DNA of 44,681 nt from Sarcina sp. DSM 11001 (GCF_900101015.1 NZ_FNFZ01000030.1:1-44681); one strand, 5' to 3'. Shown: positions 7,643-15,775, counted from the stretch's first letter. Numbers and translations are program-made. The notes: generated from the letters alone by a model not told the origin.

Positions 7643-8936
7643 CCGGTCCAGAAAAAAGATCATACTGTCGATCATGGGATCACTCATCCTGCTTTTCTCT
7701 GTCACACTGTCTGTGATCCTGGCCGCAAGTTTCCGGGAAGTGCGGCACAGAAACAGTAAGATGCTGGAGCATTATGTGCAGACGTACTCACTGGAGCAGC
7801 AGACCGGGATGAACGCTCCGGAACAGCAGACTGCCGGACAGAATATACCTGCGCACAAACCTGTTCATGAATCCGACAGACAGGAAATGCAGGGACCTCC
7901 GCTGGATCCTGGCAAGCCCCCGATGGACGAAAGGCCGGATTATAAGCTCTCCACCTTCTACTCGGTGGCTTTGTCCGGGGAGGGCGAAGTTCTTGCTGTT
8001 GACAATGGAAAAAACGCTGTCTATGAGGAGAATGCCCTGGCAGAACTGGCAAAAACCATACTGGATGGAAATACTTCCTCCGGGCGGATCGACAATCTTT
8101 TTTATATGGTAAGCTGCAGGGACGGATATACCCTGGTGGCCTTTATGGACAATACGGTTTCAGAGGGCGGACTGCACACCCTGCTCCGCACTGTCCTGAT
8201 CGTAGGCGGCGTATCGATCGTCCTGCTGTTTTTTATCTCTCTTTTTCTTTCAAAACGGATCATCCAGCCTCTGGAAGAAAATGACCGGCAGCAGAAGCAG
8301 TTCATCTCTGATGCCGGCCACGAATTAAAAACTCCTGTGGCTGTGATCAGCACCAATGCGGAAATGCTGGCCAGAGAGCTTGGTGAAAATGAGTGGCTTT
8401 CCAATATCCAGTATGAAAATGAACGCATGGGAGACCTTGTGAAACAGCTGCTGGACCTCTCCAGAGCGGAAAACACGGAAGCGCCCATGGAAACGGTCGA
8501 TCTGTCCCGCCTTGTCACCGGGGAAGTGCTTGCCTTTGAAAGCCTGGCTTTTGATCAGGGAAAAATGCTTCGAAGTGATATCGATGACGGGATCAGTATT
8601 ACAGGCGATCAGGCCCGGCTTACCCAGCTTACATCCATCCTGCTGGACAATGCGGTCAGACACTCAACAGGCAGTGAGATCGAAGTGTCCTTAAAGCGCG
8701 AGGGTCACTTGGCTGTGCTCAGCGTGGTCAATGAGGGCAGTGAGATCCCGCCCGATAAACTGGACCGCCTCTTTGACCGCTTCTATCGGGTCGATGAAGC
8801 CCGGAGCGATGAAGGAAATCATTACGGGCTGGGCCTTTCTATAGCAAAGGCAGTTGCGGAAAAGCACGACGGCAGCATTTCGGCCGCCTGCCAGGATGGA
8901 AAGATCCGCTTCTCCGTATCGATTCCTGAAAAATAA
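7635..8936 (+). CDS. Sensor histidine kinase, partner of the upstream regulator
   Basis: 433 residues. The start ATG lies inside the end of the regulator gene (8-base overlap), indicating coupled translation. A first membrane helix (about 9-30), an extracellular region (about 31-175) rich in Gln, Pro and charged residues, and a second helix (about 180-203) precede the kinase core. The phospho-acceptor is H229 in SDAGHELKTP. The ATPase domain has the N box LTSILLDNAVRH, a D-box region with RLFDRFYRVDEAR and the G box GLGLSIAKAVAEKH. HAMP-like sequence after the second helix is very short. The extracellular part is not a domain I recognise, and what it senses is unknown; phosphate, cell-wall or polymer signals would fit the operon. 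Confidence 0.93.
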   Translation: MFNRSRKKIILSIMGSLILLFSVTLSVILAASFREVRHRNSKMLEHYVQTYSLEQQTGMNAPEQQTAGQNIPAHKPVHESDRQEMQGPPLDPGKPPMDERPDYKLSTFYSVALSGEGEVLAVDNGKNAVYEENALAELAKTILDGNTSSGRIDNLFYMVSCRDGYTLVAFMDNTVSEGGLHTLLRTVLIVGGVSIVLLFFISLFLSKRIIQPLEENDRQQKQFISDAGHELKTPVAVISTNAEMLARELGENEWLSNIQYENERMGDLVKQLLDLSRAENTEAPMETVDLSRLVTGEVLAFESLAFDQGKMLRSDIDDGISITGDQARLTQLTSILLDNAVRHSTGSEIEVSLKREGHLAVLSVVNEGSEIPPDKLDRLFDRFYRVDEARSDEGNHYGLGLSIAKAVAEKHDGSISAACQDGKIRFSVSIPEK

Positions 8937-8949
8937 TAAATAAAGATGG

Positions 8950-8969
8950 CTCTTCCGCACCTGGAAGAG
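8950..8969 (+). terminator. Weak terminator after the kinase gene
   Basis: A 7-bp stem (CTCTTCC/GGAAGAG) with a 6-base loop is followed by ACTTTATC, only a short T-tract. It probably gives partial termination; the stronger hairpin at 9089-9129 lies downstream. Confidence 0.45.
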
Positions 8970-9038
8970 ACTTTATCATCAGGAATCACTAATTCTGGGA
9001 AAGATAACTGCAAAACACTACTGTTTGCGGAAGAACCA
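8967..9038. repeat. Dispersed ~75-bp repeat, copy 1
   Basis: This segment matches 12781-12862 over most of its length (GAGACTTT.TC.TCAG, ATCAC.AATTC, GGAAAGAT, GCAAAA, CTGTTTGCGG.AGAA), with an 11-base insertion in the other copy. Both copies can fold a small hairpin from GCAAA and TTTGC. It is non-coding and flanks signalling genes in both places. Confidence 0.65.
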
Positions 9039-9067
9039 TAAAGATACCTGGAAAAAATAAATAAAAC

Positions 9068-9100
9068 TTCAATCTTGTTTCAATTAATCTCCCTTACAAT
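9068..9100 (+). promoter_or_regulatory. Second OmpR-type regulated promoter
   Basis: TTCAATC (9068-9074) and TTCAATT (9079-9085) have an 11-bp period, followed by TACAAT (9095-9100) at the same 16-base offset as in the promoter at 3133-3165. It should transcribe the phosphodiester glycosidase gene at 9239 with a leader of about 130 bases. The match in sequence and spacing argues for one regulator acting on both. Confidence 0.65.
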
Positions 9101-9129
9101 GAGTTCGTCAAATGTAAGGGAGTTTTTTT
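9089..9129 (+). terminator. Terminator-like inverted repeat overlapping the promoter
   Basis: CTCCCTTACA (9089-9098) and TGTAAGGGAG (9113-9122) form a perfect 10-bp stem with a 14-base loop, followed by seven Ts. It would end transcripts from the kinase operon while its left arm contains the -10 box of the next promoter. The loop length and overlap copy the arrangement at 3152-3189. Confidence 0.6.
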
Positions 9130-9238
9130 CATCTTTTTAAAAACTGACTCCCTGAATCCGGGGGCTGTCGATTAGAATGCAGCGGCTGGAGAAACCTTGA
9201 AATTGAATACAAATAGCAAAAAGTGAGGTGGAACCATA

Positions 9239-10465
9239 ATGAAAAAAAATACCTGGGCAGTGGTCTTTTCTTTCTGCCTGATCGCCTTTACCGTTTTCAT
9301 TGCTCTGGACACATTTGTCCTTTCCAGTGTCTATCAGGCCGATGCGACACAGATCAATACGGAGATGATCATTGCCGCGAAGGAAAATGGAGAGAGCGCG
9401 CAGAAAGAGTCAGAGAGCCCACAGACTGATGACACAGATGATTCAGGAAAGAATGGGGACGGGAATCCTGCCGGCGGCGGAGCGCCCCAAAGTGATGCAG
9501 GAGACAGTCCAATCCAACAAGAAGCAGATCAGAGCAGCAGTCCGTCCCAGAGTGATGCGGGAGACAACGAAAGCGGAGAGGAAAAGGGAAGCAGGACTGG
9601 AGGGGGCCCCGGGTCTTCCAGGCACGGAAAGAAACCGGGCAATAAACCGGGACATGGGGATTCCACAGCGACAACAAAAACAATCATCGGTTTTGACCAG
9701 GAGGAGGCTGCAGAGTCGGCTGCGGAGGTGACGACGGACAATTCCGGGGACTCCCGGGAGTACAAGGATGAAAATGTGCAGGTCACCTATACGCAGTATG
9801 AGACAAACGGGACGACGATCCATGTCGCGGACGTCAGGGTGAGCTCGGCGGAGTACCTCAAGACAGCTTTTGCGAAGGGTACCTACGGGAAAAACGTGAC
9901 ACAGAGCACTTCGGAGATCGCGGCTTCCAACAATGCCGTTCTGGCAGTCAACGGAGACTATTACGGCGTCCAGGAGCGCGGTTATGTGATCCGGAACGGA
10001 GTCCTTTACCGGGAGGAAGCCGGGGAAAATGATGTCCTCTGCATTTACGCGGATGGCAGCATGAAGGTCGTTGATCCGTCTACAGCAACCGCGCAGGAGC
10101 TGCTGGAGCAGGGTGTCTGGCAGGCCTTTTCCTTTGGGCCCGGCCTGATCACTGACGGAGAGATCGATGTCGCTTTAAATACAGAAGTCGGCAAGGCAAA
10201 GGCGAGCAATCCCCGGACTGCGATCGGGATCATCGATGACCTGCACTATGTTTTTGTGGTCTCCGATGGACGGTCGGGTGAGAGCGAAGGGCTCTCACTT
10301 TATGAACTTGCTTCTTTCATGGAACAGCTCGGGGTGCAGACAGCCTACAACCTGGACGGCGGCGGATCCTCTACCATGGTTTTCCAGGGAGAGGTCGTGA
10401 ACAACCCTTCTTCTGGGTTCAGGGACGAGGAAAGAGAGGTGAGCGATATTGTTTACATCGGATAG
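9239..10465 (+). CDS. Phosphodiester glycosidase family protein (NAGPA/DUF2233 domain)
   Basis: 408 residues; GTGAGGTGGAACCATA precedes the ATG. An N-terminal membrane segment (about 6-30) anchors it outside the cell. Residues about 45-145 are a low-complexity spacer rich in Ser, Asp, Glu and Gly. The catalytic domain (about 170-408) shows the family landmarks LAVNGDYYG, FGPGLITDG, NPRTAIGI, VVSDGRS and NLDGGGSSTM beginning at N371. The mammalian relative removes GlcNAc from a phosphodiester on mannose-6-phosphate, and bacterial members are thought to cleave sugar phosphodiesters in wall or secreted polymers. The gene follows the two-component operon and shares its predicted operator, so it is probably co-regulated with the polyphosphate/surface genes. 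It overlaps the start of the next gene. Confidence 0.88.
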   Translation: MKKNTWAVVFSFCLIAFTVFIALDTFVLSSVYQADATQINTEMIIAAKENGESAQKESESPQTDDTDDSGKNGDGNPAGGGAPQSDAGDSPIQQEADQSSSPSQSDAGDNESGEEKGSRTGGGPGSSRHGKKPGNKPGHGDSTATTKTIIGFDQEEAAESAAEVTTDNSGDSREYKDENVQVTYTQYETNGTTIHVADVRVSSAEYLKTAFAKGTYGKNVTQSTSEIAASNNAVLAVNGDYYGVQERGYVIRNGVLYREEAGENDVLCIYADGSMKVVDPSTATAQELLEQGVWQAFSFGPGLITDGEIDVALNTEVGKAKASNPRTAIGIIDDLHYVFVVSDGRSGESEGLSLYELASFMEQLGVQTAYNLDGGGSSTMVFQGEVVNNPSSGFRDEEREVSDIVYIG

Positions 10466-10985
10466 GAAAAAAGCTGTTGAATACGCGTATAAACTTTTTA
10501 ATTATGCCTGTATCTGCCTGACAGCGGCGATTTTCTGTGCCCTCTTCGGCGCAGTCTATGAAGTGTTCAGCCATGGAGTTTTCTCTTTTTACATGATCTA
10601 TGCTTTTGCCATCCCCCTTTGTCTGGGCACTTTCCCTCTCATGATCATCCTCCTCTGTGCCGGGAGGAAAACAGAAAAACTGGAGATCATTGATCTTAAA
10701 GAAGCGGAGACCCTCTATGAAGAGGACAGGTATTGGGAGAACAGCTGCCTTTATCTTTTCCCGGGAAGGACGGCTTTGAATGCATGGTTTTCCGGAATCG
10801 CGGCGCTGACAGCAGGCTGTCTGTTCCAGGGAGTCCTGGAGATCTACGGGACGACGAACCGGCTGATCGTGGTGTATCCTGTGGCGGGCGTGGTATTGCT
10901 GGCAGCCGGGCTAGCAGCATTCGTGATCCCGGCTATAGCAGCCCGCAGAATGTACCGCCGCAGCAGAGGTCTTTATCCTCAATGA
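10449..10985 (+). CDS. Small polytopic membrane protein of unknown function
   Basis: 178 residues if translation starts at TTG 10449, 17 bases inside the end of the glycosidase gene, with GAGAGGTGAGC just upstream. Four hydrophobic stretches are visible (about 17-38, 45-67, 106-126 and 134-160). The loop between helices 2 and 3 carries ETLYEEDRYWENSCLYL, and the C terminus is basic (RRMYRRSRG). I do not recognise the family. Its overlap with the glycosidase gene suggests the two are translated together and may work on the same envelope process. The TTG start is the least certain point, as no ATG lies nearby in frame. Confidence 0.65.
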   Translation: MFTSDRKKAVEYAYKLFNYACICLTAAIFCALFGAVYEVFSHGVFSFYMIYAFAIPLCLGTFPLMIILLCAGRKTEKLEIIDLKEAETLYEEDRYWENSCLYLFPGRTALNAWFSGIAALTAGCLFQGVLEIYGTTNRLIVVYPVAGVVLLAAGLAAFVIPAIAARRMYRRSRGLYPQ

Positions 10986-10997
10986 TGACGCTGCATT

Positions 10998-11019
10998 CAA
11001 GACTCGTTCGCGGGTCTTG
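10998..11019. repeat. UUCG-loop hairpin repeat, copy 1
   Basis: CAAGACTCG-TTCG-CGGGTCTTG forms a 9-bp stem with a TTCG loop. A second copy at 29555-29576 differs at positions that keep pairing as G-U in RNA. A half copy lies at about 29592-29603. Confidence 0.6.
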
Positions 11020-11037
11020 CGCGCTGAAGAATAAAAA

Positions 11038-11062
11038 CCTCCCCCTGCTCTGCAGGGGGAGG
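11038..11062 (-). terminator. Intrinsic terminator of the phosphatase gene
   Basis: An 11-bp perfect stem (CCTCCCCCTGC/GCAGGGGGAGG) with a 3-base loop, followed on the minus strand by TTTTTAT. It lies 58 bases beyond the stop of the minus-strand phosphatase gene. It also stands at the convergent junction with the plus-strand gene ending at 10985, but on that strand there is no T-run. Confidence 0.85.
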
Positions 11063-11120
11063 GAGATGGGGAGGGAGATTATTGTTCCGGGACCCGCGCG
11101 GGCACGGCCTTTCCTGCCCT

Positions 11121-12716
11121 CTACGTCGCGGGACCATTGTAGTAAAGCGCCAGCATCGTCACATCGTCGAACTGCGGGGCATCGCCTGTAAAGGAGTCGA
11201 TGTCCTTTTTCATGTATTCCAGAAGTTCCTGGGGCGAAGGATCCTGCAGAGTATTGAGAGCGTCTGTCATCCGGTCGGTTCCGTAGAGCTCCTCCCGGGA
11301 ATTGGTGGCTTCAGGGACACCGTCAGTGTAGACAAACAGGCGGTCGCCGGGATCAAGGACATATTCGTGCTCCCGGAAGCGGATGCCTTCCATGGCTGCG
11401 ACAGCGGGGGAGTGTTTATAGAGGACGAGTTCATAATTTCCGTCTTTGTGGCGGACGACAGGGTGCTCATGGCCTGCGTTCGCGGCGATCCCCCTGCCGG
11501 TGGACAGCTCGAGGATGGAGAGCCAGACCGTTACAAACAGGTCCTCCTCGTTCCCCTCACAGAGCTGGTTGTTGACGTCATAAAGGATCTCTCCCGGCGT
11601 GCCGCCCATCTGTGTGCGGTTTTTGATCAGGGTCTTGGCGATCACCATGAACAGGGCTGCGGGCACTCCCTTTCCGGAGACGTCCGCCATGACCAATGCC
11701 AGATGGTCTTCATCCACCAGGAAAAAGTCGTAGAAATCGCCGCCGACTTCTTTGGCGGGATTCATGGTGGCATAGAGGTCGATCTCCTTGCGGGACGGGA
11801 AAGGAGGAAAGATTCTGGGCAGCATGTCCGCCTGGATCCTGGTCGCAACGTTCAGCTCTGCCCCGATGCGCTCCTTCTCGGCAGTGACAGCAGCCAGGTT
11901 TTGGATATAGACCTCCAGTTCCCTGGTCATATGTTCAAAGGACTCCCCGAGCCACTGCAGTTCGTCCCCGGTGTGGACCCGGTTCCGGAAGGCACCCAGC
12001 GCTTCCATCTGGTCACTGACCAGCTTGCGGGTATCCTCATTCAGGATATGGATCGGTCTGATCAGGATCCTGCGGATATAGGAATAATAGAACAGGGAGG
12101 AAACGAGAACGATTCCCAGGGAGACAATGAGAAAAATGAGATAGAACCGCTGGATCTCATGGTTGATGATATCCATGGAAATGTCCACGCTGGCCAGCGC
12201 CGCAGGCTGTCCCCTGCTGTCCAGTATAGCCACGTAGGCGGAGGCCAGGTAGCCGTAAAGATCGCCATTGGTGACCAGCATCGTCTGCTCGGCATCGGGA
12301 GAAAATGCAGCATGCATTATCTCATAGCCGTTGCCGTAGTATTCATCCGTGTCTCCCAGGTCACAGACGCCCTCGTCGCCCTCTTCGCCCGTATCCCAGA
12401 TGTAAAACTGCACATCCTCCGGGATGACGACATACAGGTATTTCACACCGGTGCTCTGGCGGATCATCTGCAGAGTCTGATGGACAGACTCGTAATAGGC
12501 ATCCTTTTTGAGGGTTTTGCGGTACTCGGCGATCCGGTCTCCGTCGATCAGCTGCGCGGCGATCGAGGCCGTGTCAAATGCCTCCCTGGAATAGACGACC
12601 TCCATTTTTCTGCGGTAGATCGCCCCGCCCAGGGCTGTCAGGGTCAGCACCAGGACAGTGCTCATGATGATCAGACCGAGCACCAGTCTGGGTCTTAGAC
12701 GTAGTTTGTTCTTCAT
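11121..12716 (-). CDS. RsbU/SpoIIE-type serine phosphatase with extracellular sensor and HAMP
   Basis: 531 residues. A membrane helix (about 12-32), an extracytoplasmic sensor region (about 35-190) with YYESVHQTLQMIRQSTGVKYLYVV (Cache-like in style), a second helix (about 193-215), a HAMP linker (IRRILIRPIHILNEDTR) and a coiled stretch lead into the PP2C-SpoIIE domain (about 285-528). Metal-binding positions are D327 in VGGDFYDFF, D345 in MADVSGKG and the Asp of VYTDGVPEA. Such enzymes dephosphorylate anti-sigma-factor antagonists of the SpoIIAA/RsbV type. No such antagonist or sigma factor gene lies in the window. A transporter with a SpoIIAB/RsbW-like domain is encoded two genes upstream on the same strand, which may be significant. 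Confidence 0.9.
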   Translation of the reverse strand: MKNKLRLRPRLVLGLIIMSTVLVLTLTALGGAIYRRKMEVVYSREAFDTASIAAQLIDGDRIAEYRKTLKKDAYYESVHQTLQMIRQSTGVKYLYVVIPEDVQFYIWDTGEEGDEGVCDLGDTDEYYGNGYEIMHAAFSPDAEQTMLVTNGDLYGYLASAYVAILDSRGQPAALASVDISMDIINHEIQRFYLIFLIVSLGIVLVSSLFYYSYIRRILIRPIHILNEDTRKLVSDQMEALGAFRNRVHTGDELQWLGESFEHMTRELEVYIQNLAAVTAEKERIGAELNVATRIQADMLPRIFPPFPSRKEIDLYATMNPAKEVGGDFYDFFLVDEDHLALVMADVSGKGVPAALFMVIAKTLIKNRTQMGGTPGEILYDVNNQLCEGNEEDLFVTVWLSILELSTGRGIAANAGHEHPVVRHKDGNYELVLYKHSPAVAAMEGIRFREHEYVLDPGDRLFVYTDGVPEATNSREELYGTDRMTDALNTLQDPSPQELLEYMKKDIDSFTGDAPQFDDVTMLALYYNGPAT

Positions 12717-12780
12717 ATCCCGATTTTCCTTTTGCTCTGTTCAAGAGCGGTTCATTTCTTTGGTCCTTCCATATCTGTCA

Positions 12781-12862
12781 GAGACTTTTTCTTCAGATAT
12801 CACCAATTCCTGGAAAGATCCAGGGGAAGATATCCGCAAAAACTGCTGTTTGCGGGAGAATC
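12781..12862. repeat. Dispersed ~75-bp repeat, copy 2
   Basis: Matches 8967-9038 (see that entry). This copy has the better hairpin, CCGCAAA/TTTGCGG with an 8-base loop. It lies upstream of the minus-strand phosphatase gene. Just after it (12868-12912), TATCATGGAATT recurs about every 17 bases. Confidence 0.65.
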
Positions 12863-12928
12863 AGTTCTTATCATGGAATTATTATCATAGAATTTTTATC
12901 ATGGAATTAACTGAAGCAGAGTGATGTC

Positions 12929-13762
12929 TCAGCGTCTGTCGCTTCCTGTTTTCGGATGGACAAAAAGGCGGGCGTGGCCGTCCTTGAGGGCATACAGCCA
13001 CTGATCCTGTCTCAGAGCCCACTCCTGCCGGGGCAGGGAGGCACTCCCTGTATCCAGTGCCAGAACATAATAGAGTTTATAGTCCAGTTCCACCTGTGTC
13101 AGGCTGTTAAAACACCGGAACATCTGCCGGGCTTCCTCCCGGGTCAGGCCATGGGTCAGGGTCAGTCTATCTGCGGAGGGACGTTTCCAATAGGGTCTTT
13201 TTTCCGGCTGAGGCCGCGCCTTCTGCCATGCGGACTCAAAATCCTCCATGACGGATTCCGTCATGTCCCGGGCCAGAGCTCCCAGCCTCAGATAGATGTC
13301 CACGCTGTCCATGTCATCGGAGATGGGCAGGATCCGCTGATCCAGGATGGCGCCGCAGTCCAGCATGGGGGTGAGCCTGTGCATGGTGACACCGGTCTGC
13401 GCCAATTTGCGGTCCATGGCCGCTTCGATGGGATAATAGCTCCTTCCATCCGGCAGGATCGAGCTGTGGACATTCACACCCCGGAAACCGGCAATATCAT
13501 CCGGGACCGGGATCTTGCGGTCATACTCAGCCGCAAAGAGGAGACCGCATCCCTCCTCCTGAAAAAAGGCGCGGATCCGGTCTTCCGTGATCGATTCAAA
13601 GGTCACAGGAATATTCGTTTCTTCAGCTCTGCGAACAATTCCCGCCTCTGTCATGTAGTCCTCATCACAGTGATAGGTATATAACTCTTCAATCTGATGG
13701 TGCGCGAGAAAAAACTCGAAACAGGACAAAAAAACATCTGTACCGAAATAAATGATTCTCAT
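12929..13762 (-). CDS. Formyltransferase family protein (Fmt/PurN-like fold)
   Basis: 277 residues, much shorter than methionyl-tRNA formyltransferase (about 310) and lacking its tRNA-binding C-terminal domain. The N-terminal Rossmann-like start is MRIIYFGTDVFL. The catalytic triad of the family is readable: N97 and H99 in GVNVHSSILPDGR and D135 in MLDCGAIL. N10-formyl-tetrahydrofolate is the usual donor. The acceptor is unknown, and free-standing members modify sugar nucleotides, amino acids or other small molecules. The remaining C-terminal 90 residues are not recognisable to me. The gene sits between the MATE-ATPase fusion and the phosphatase, all on the minus strand with gaps of 117 and 212 bases. 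The ribosome site (AAAAGGGG) is rather far from the ATG. Confidence 0.8.
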   Translation of the reverse strand: MRIIYFGTDVFLSCFEFFLAHHQIEELYTYHCDEDYMTEAGIVRRAEETNIPVTFESITEDRIRAFFQEEGCGLLFAAEYDRKIPVPDDIAGFRGVNVHSSILPDGRSYYPIEAAMDRKLAQTGVTMHRLTPMLDCGAILDQRILPISDDMDSVDIYLRLGALARDMTESVMEDFESAWQKARPQPEKRPYWKRPSADRLTLTHGLTREEARQMFRCFNSLTQVELDYKLYYVLALDTGSASLPRQEWALRQDQWLYALKDGHARLFVHPKTGSDRR

Positions 13763-13879
13763 AAAGGCGAATCAACCCCTTTTCCATGCGCCGGTCCCGC
13801 CGCTTCACATCACAAACAGGAGCATTATATCTTCCTGCGGCTGCAGCGGACATGAAAAACCCTGAGACCGGGGCGCTTC

Positions 13880-15775
13880 TTATACTGTAATGATCAGTGT
13901 GTTAAACCCCTGGAATCTCCTGTAGAAAAATTCTTTGGCCCTCCGGCGGATCATCAGGATCCCTGTGGCATCCAGGTCGTCACTGTCCAGAACATATCCT
14001 CCCTCCAGACTGAAAGGATTGAATTCTATCGCGTTGTCCCTCAGATGAAGTTCAAAGGTACCGTCATTCAGGGCAAGGACGGTGATCTGAATAAACCCGC
14101 TGCTTTTGTCACTGCGGTGCCGCCAGGATTTAAGCTTTGCTGCGATCCTCTTTAATAAAGGGGCAGCCGAATGGGGATCTGCCCCGGAAGGATGATCCGG
14201 TATACTGCCGGTGGTATCTTTGACGCCCTCGAAGCCGTGCTTCAGGATCGTCATACCGACCTCTTCCACCGCCAGCATGACCGTATATTTCTGCCTGATA
14301 TTTGCCTGCCACTGGTCACAGAAGTCCTTCAGGTCAACGCTTGTCTGCCCGATATCCGTACTGGTGCTCAGGACCGTCCGCCTGAAGATCCTTTCGTCAG
14401 GAAGGGATACCACGAAAAGGGGTGTGATCCGGTTCTTGAGCAGGATCCACAGCAATACGACAATGAAGGAGGTGATCTCCGTAAGGGGATAAAGCAGCCA
14501 GAAGTTTTCCAGCCCCATGCGGGAGCAGATCAGTGTGGCGGGGAACAGGAAAAGCACTCCCCGGAAGGTTTCCAGCCAGAAGGCATAGAAGGCCAGTCCT
14601 CTGGACAGCAGATAGTTGCAGCCCAGGATGCTGATCCCGGCAAAGAAGGCGCCTATGCCAAAGATCCGGATGGCCGTGCAGGCCAGCGGCGCAGCGGCGC
14701 TGCCGTACAGACCGAAGAGCAGACAGATGAGATCCGGCCGGACCTCCGCCAGCAGGATCACGACAAGACCTGTCCCGCAGCCGGATATAAAACCGACCCT
14801 GAACAGGTTCCGCAGGCCAGGCAGGTTGTTTTCACTGTGATAGGTGGAGATGACAGGCTGCATGGCCCTGGCTGTGCCTTCGTACAGATAGAGGATGAGG
14901 TAGGAGGTGTTTTGCAGGACATCAAAGACTGCGATTCCCATTTCTCCACCAATACGGATCAGAAGGTTGTTGCACATAAGCAGGAAGATCATCTGATACA
15001 GATACTGGACGGAGACCGACAGTCCCTTGCGGAGCAGAGAGAGTCCCTCCTTCAGCCAGTGCCTGGCAGGTTTGACAAAACGAAGGCAGTGATCCTTTTT
15101 CAGGATTCCCGGCAGATAAATGCTGATCGCGATGATCTGCCCCAGCGCCGTGGCGAGAGCTGCTCCCCCGGTCCCCATCTGCAGACCCAGGACCAGGACA
15201 AAGTTGAGGGCGATGTCGCAGAGATTTCCGGTCAGAGACCCGATGCCGGCGACCTGATGCATGCCGTCATTTCTTAGATAGTAATTAAAAATATTCGTGA
15301 AATAGAAAAGCGGGGTGGCCATAAGCTGGATGCGCAGATAAGCCTTTGTCGCCTCAAACAGGGCCCCGTCTGCCGGGACCGTCCCCAGGATATGCAGCAG
15401 AGGATGCAGAAAAACAAGCCCCAGAACAGCAGTGACGCTGCTGAACAGCAGTCCTGTCAGATAAATGTCCGATGCGCTCTGCCTGGCTTCCGTCCGCTTC
15501 CCGCGCGCCATCAGGACGGCGTATTGCGTGGCTCCTCCTGTCCCGAGACCGTGCGCGAACATGTTGTTGATCATGTAGACCGGCAGGATCAGGCTGATCG
15601 AAGCGAGACCGACAGCGCCCAGATGCTGGCCGACAACAACAGCGTCCGCTATGTCGCTGAGGGACCAGCCGACAGAGGATAAAAGGGCGGGCCACCAGGC
15701 CCGGAAAAACATTGCTTTGGTAAATCGATCCCCGGTCTGAGCATTGCTATTGCCGGGGGAATTGCTGCTTTCCAT
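13880..15775 (-). CDS. MATE-family transporter fused to an RsbW/SpoIIAB-like ATPase domain
   Basis: 631 residues; GGGAGGGG lies upstream of the ATG. Residues about 20-450 form a MATE (DinF/NorM-type) transporter of about 12 helices, with SDIADAVVVGQHLGAVGLAS in helix 1-2 and GTGGAALATALGQ in the middle. Ordinary MATE proteins stop there. This one continues with about 170 residues like the HATPase_c_2 anti-sigma kinases: an N-box-like segment MLAVEEVGMTILKHGF, LHLRDNAIEFNPF and DATGILMIRRRAKEF followed by GFNTLIITV. The position normally held by the Mg-binding Asn of the N box appears to be Thr. The domain may therefore bind nucleotide without being a competent kinase. A variable spacer (about residues 540-575) lies inside the ATPase domain. 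The RsbU-like phosphatase nearby suggests a regulatory pairing. Confidence 0.85.
   Translation of the reverse strand: MESSNSPGNSNAQTGDRFTKAMFFRAWWPALLSSVGWSLSDIADAVVVGQHLGAVGLASISLILPVYMINNMFAHGLGTGGATQYAVLMARGKRTEARQSASDIYLTGLLFSSVTAVLGLVFLHPLLHILGTVPADGALFEATKAYLRIQLMATPLFYFTNIFNYYLRNDGMHQVAGIGSLTGNLCDIALNFVLVLGLQMGTGGAALATALGQIIAISIYLPGILKKDHCLRFVKPARHWLKEGLSLLRKGLSVSVQYLYQMIFLLMCNNLLIRIGGEMGIAVFDVLQNTSYLILYLYEGTARAMQPVISTYHSENNLPGLRNLFRVGFISGCGTGLVVILLAEVRPDLICLLFGLYGSAAAPLACTAIRIFGIGAFFAGISILGCNYLLSRGLAFYAFWLETFRGVLFLFPATLICSRMGLENFWLLYPLTEITSFIVVLLWILLKNRITPLFVVSLPDERIFRRTVLSTSTDIGQTSVDLKDFCDQWQANIRQKYTVMLAVEEVGMTILKHGFEGVKDTTGSIPDHPSGADPHSAAPLLKRIAAKLKSWRHRSDKSSGFIQITVLALNDGTFELHLRDNAIEFNPFSLEGGYVLDSDDLDATGILMIRRRAKEFFYRRFQGFNTLIITV

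Noticed and set aside
9369-9823. Several overlapping frames in the glycosidase spacer
   Set aside because: They mirror the low-complexity linker of the real gene.
11082-12698. Long plus-strand open frame (538 codons)
   Set aside because: It is the mirror of the phosphatase gene, has no ribosome site and no recognisable motif.
14171-15277. Plus-strand open frame of 368 codons
   Set aside because: It is antisense to the MATE fusion and shows low-complexity His/Asp/Gln-rich translation typical of shadows.
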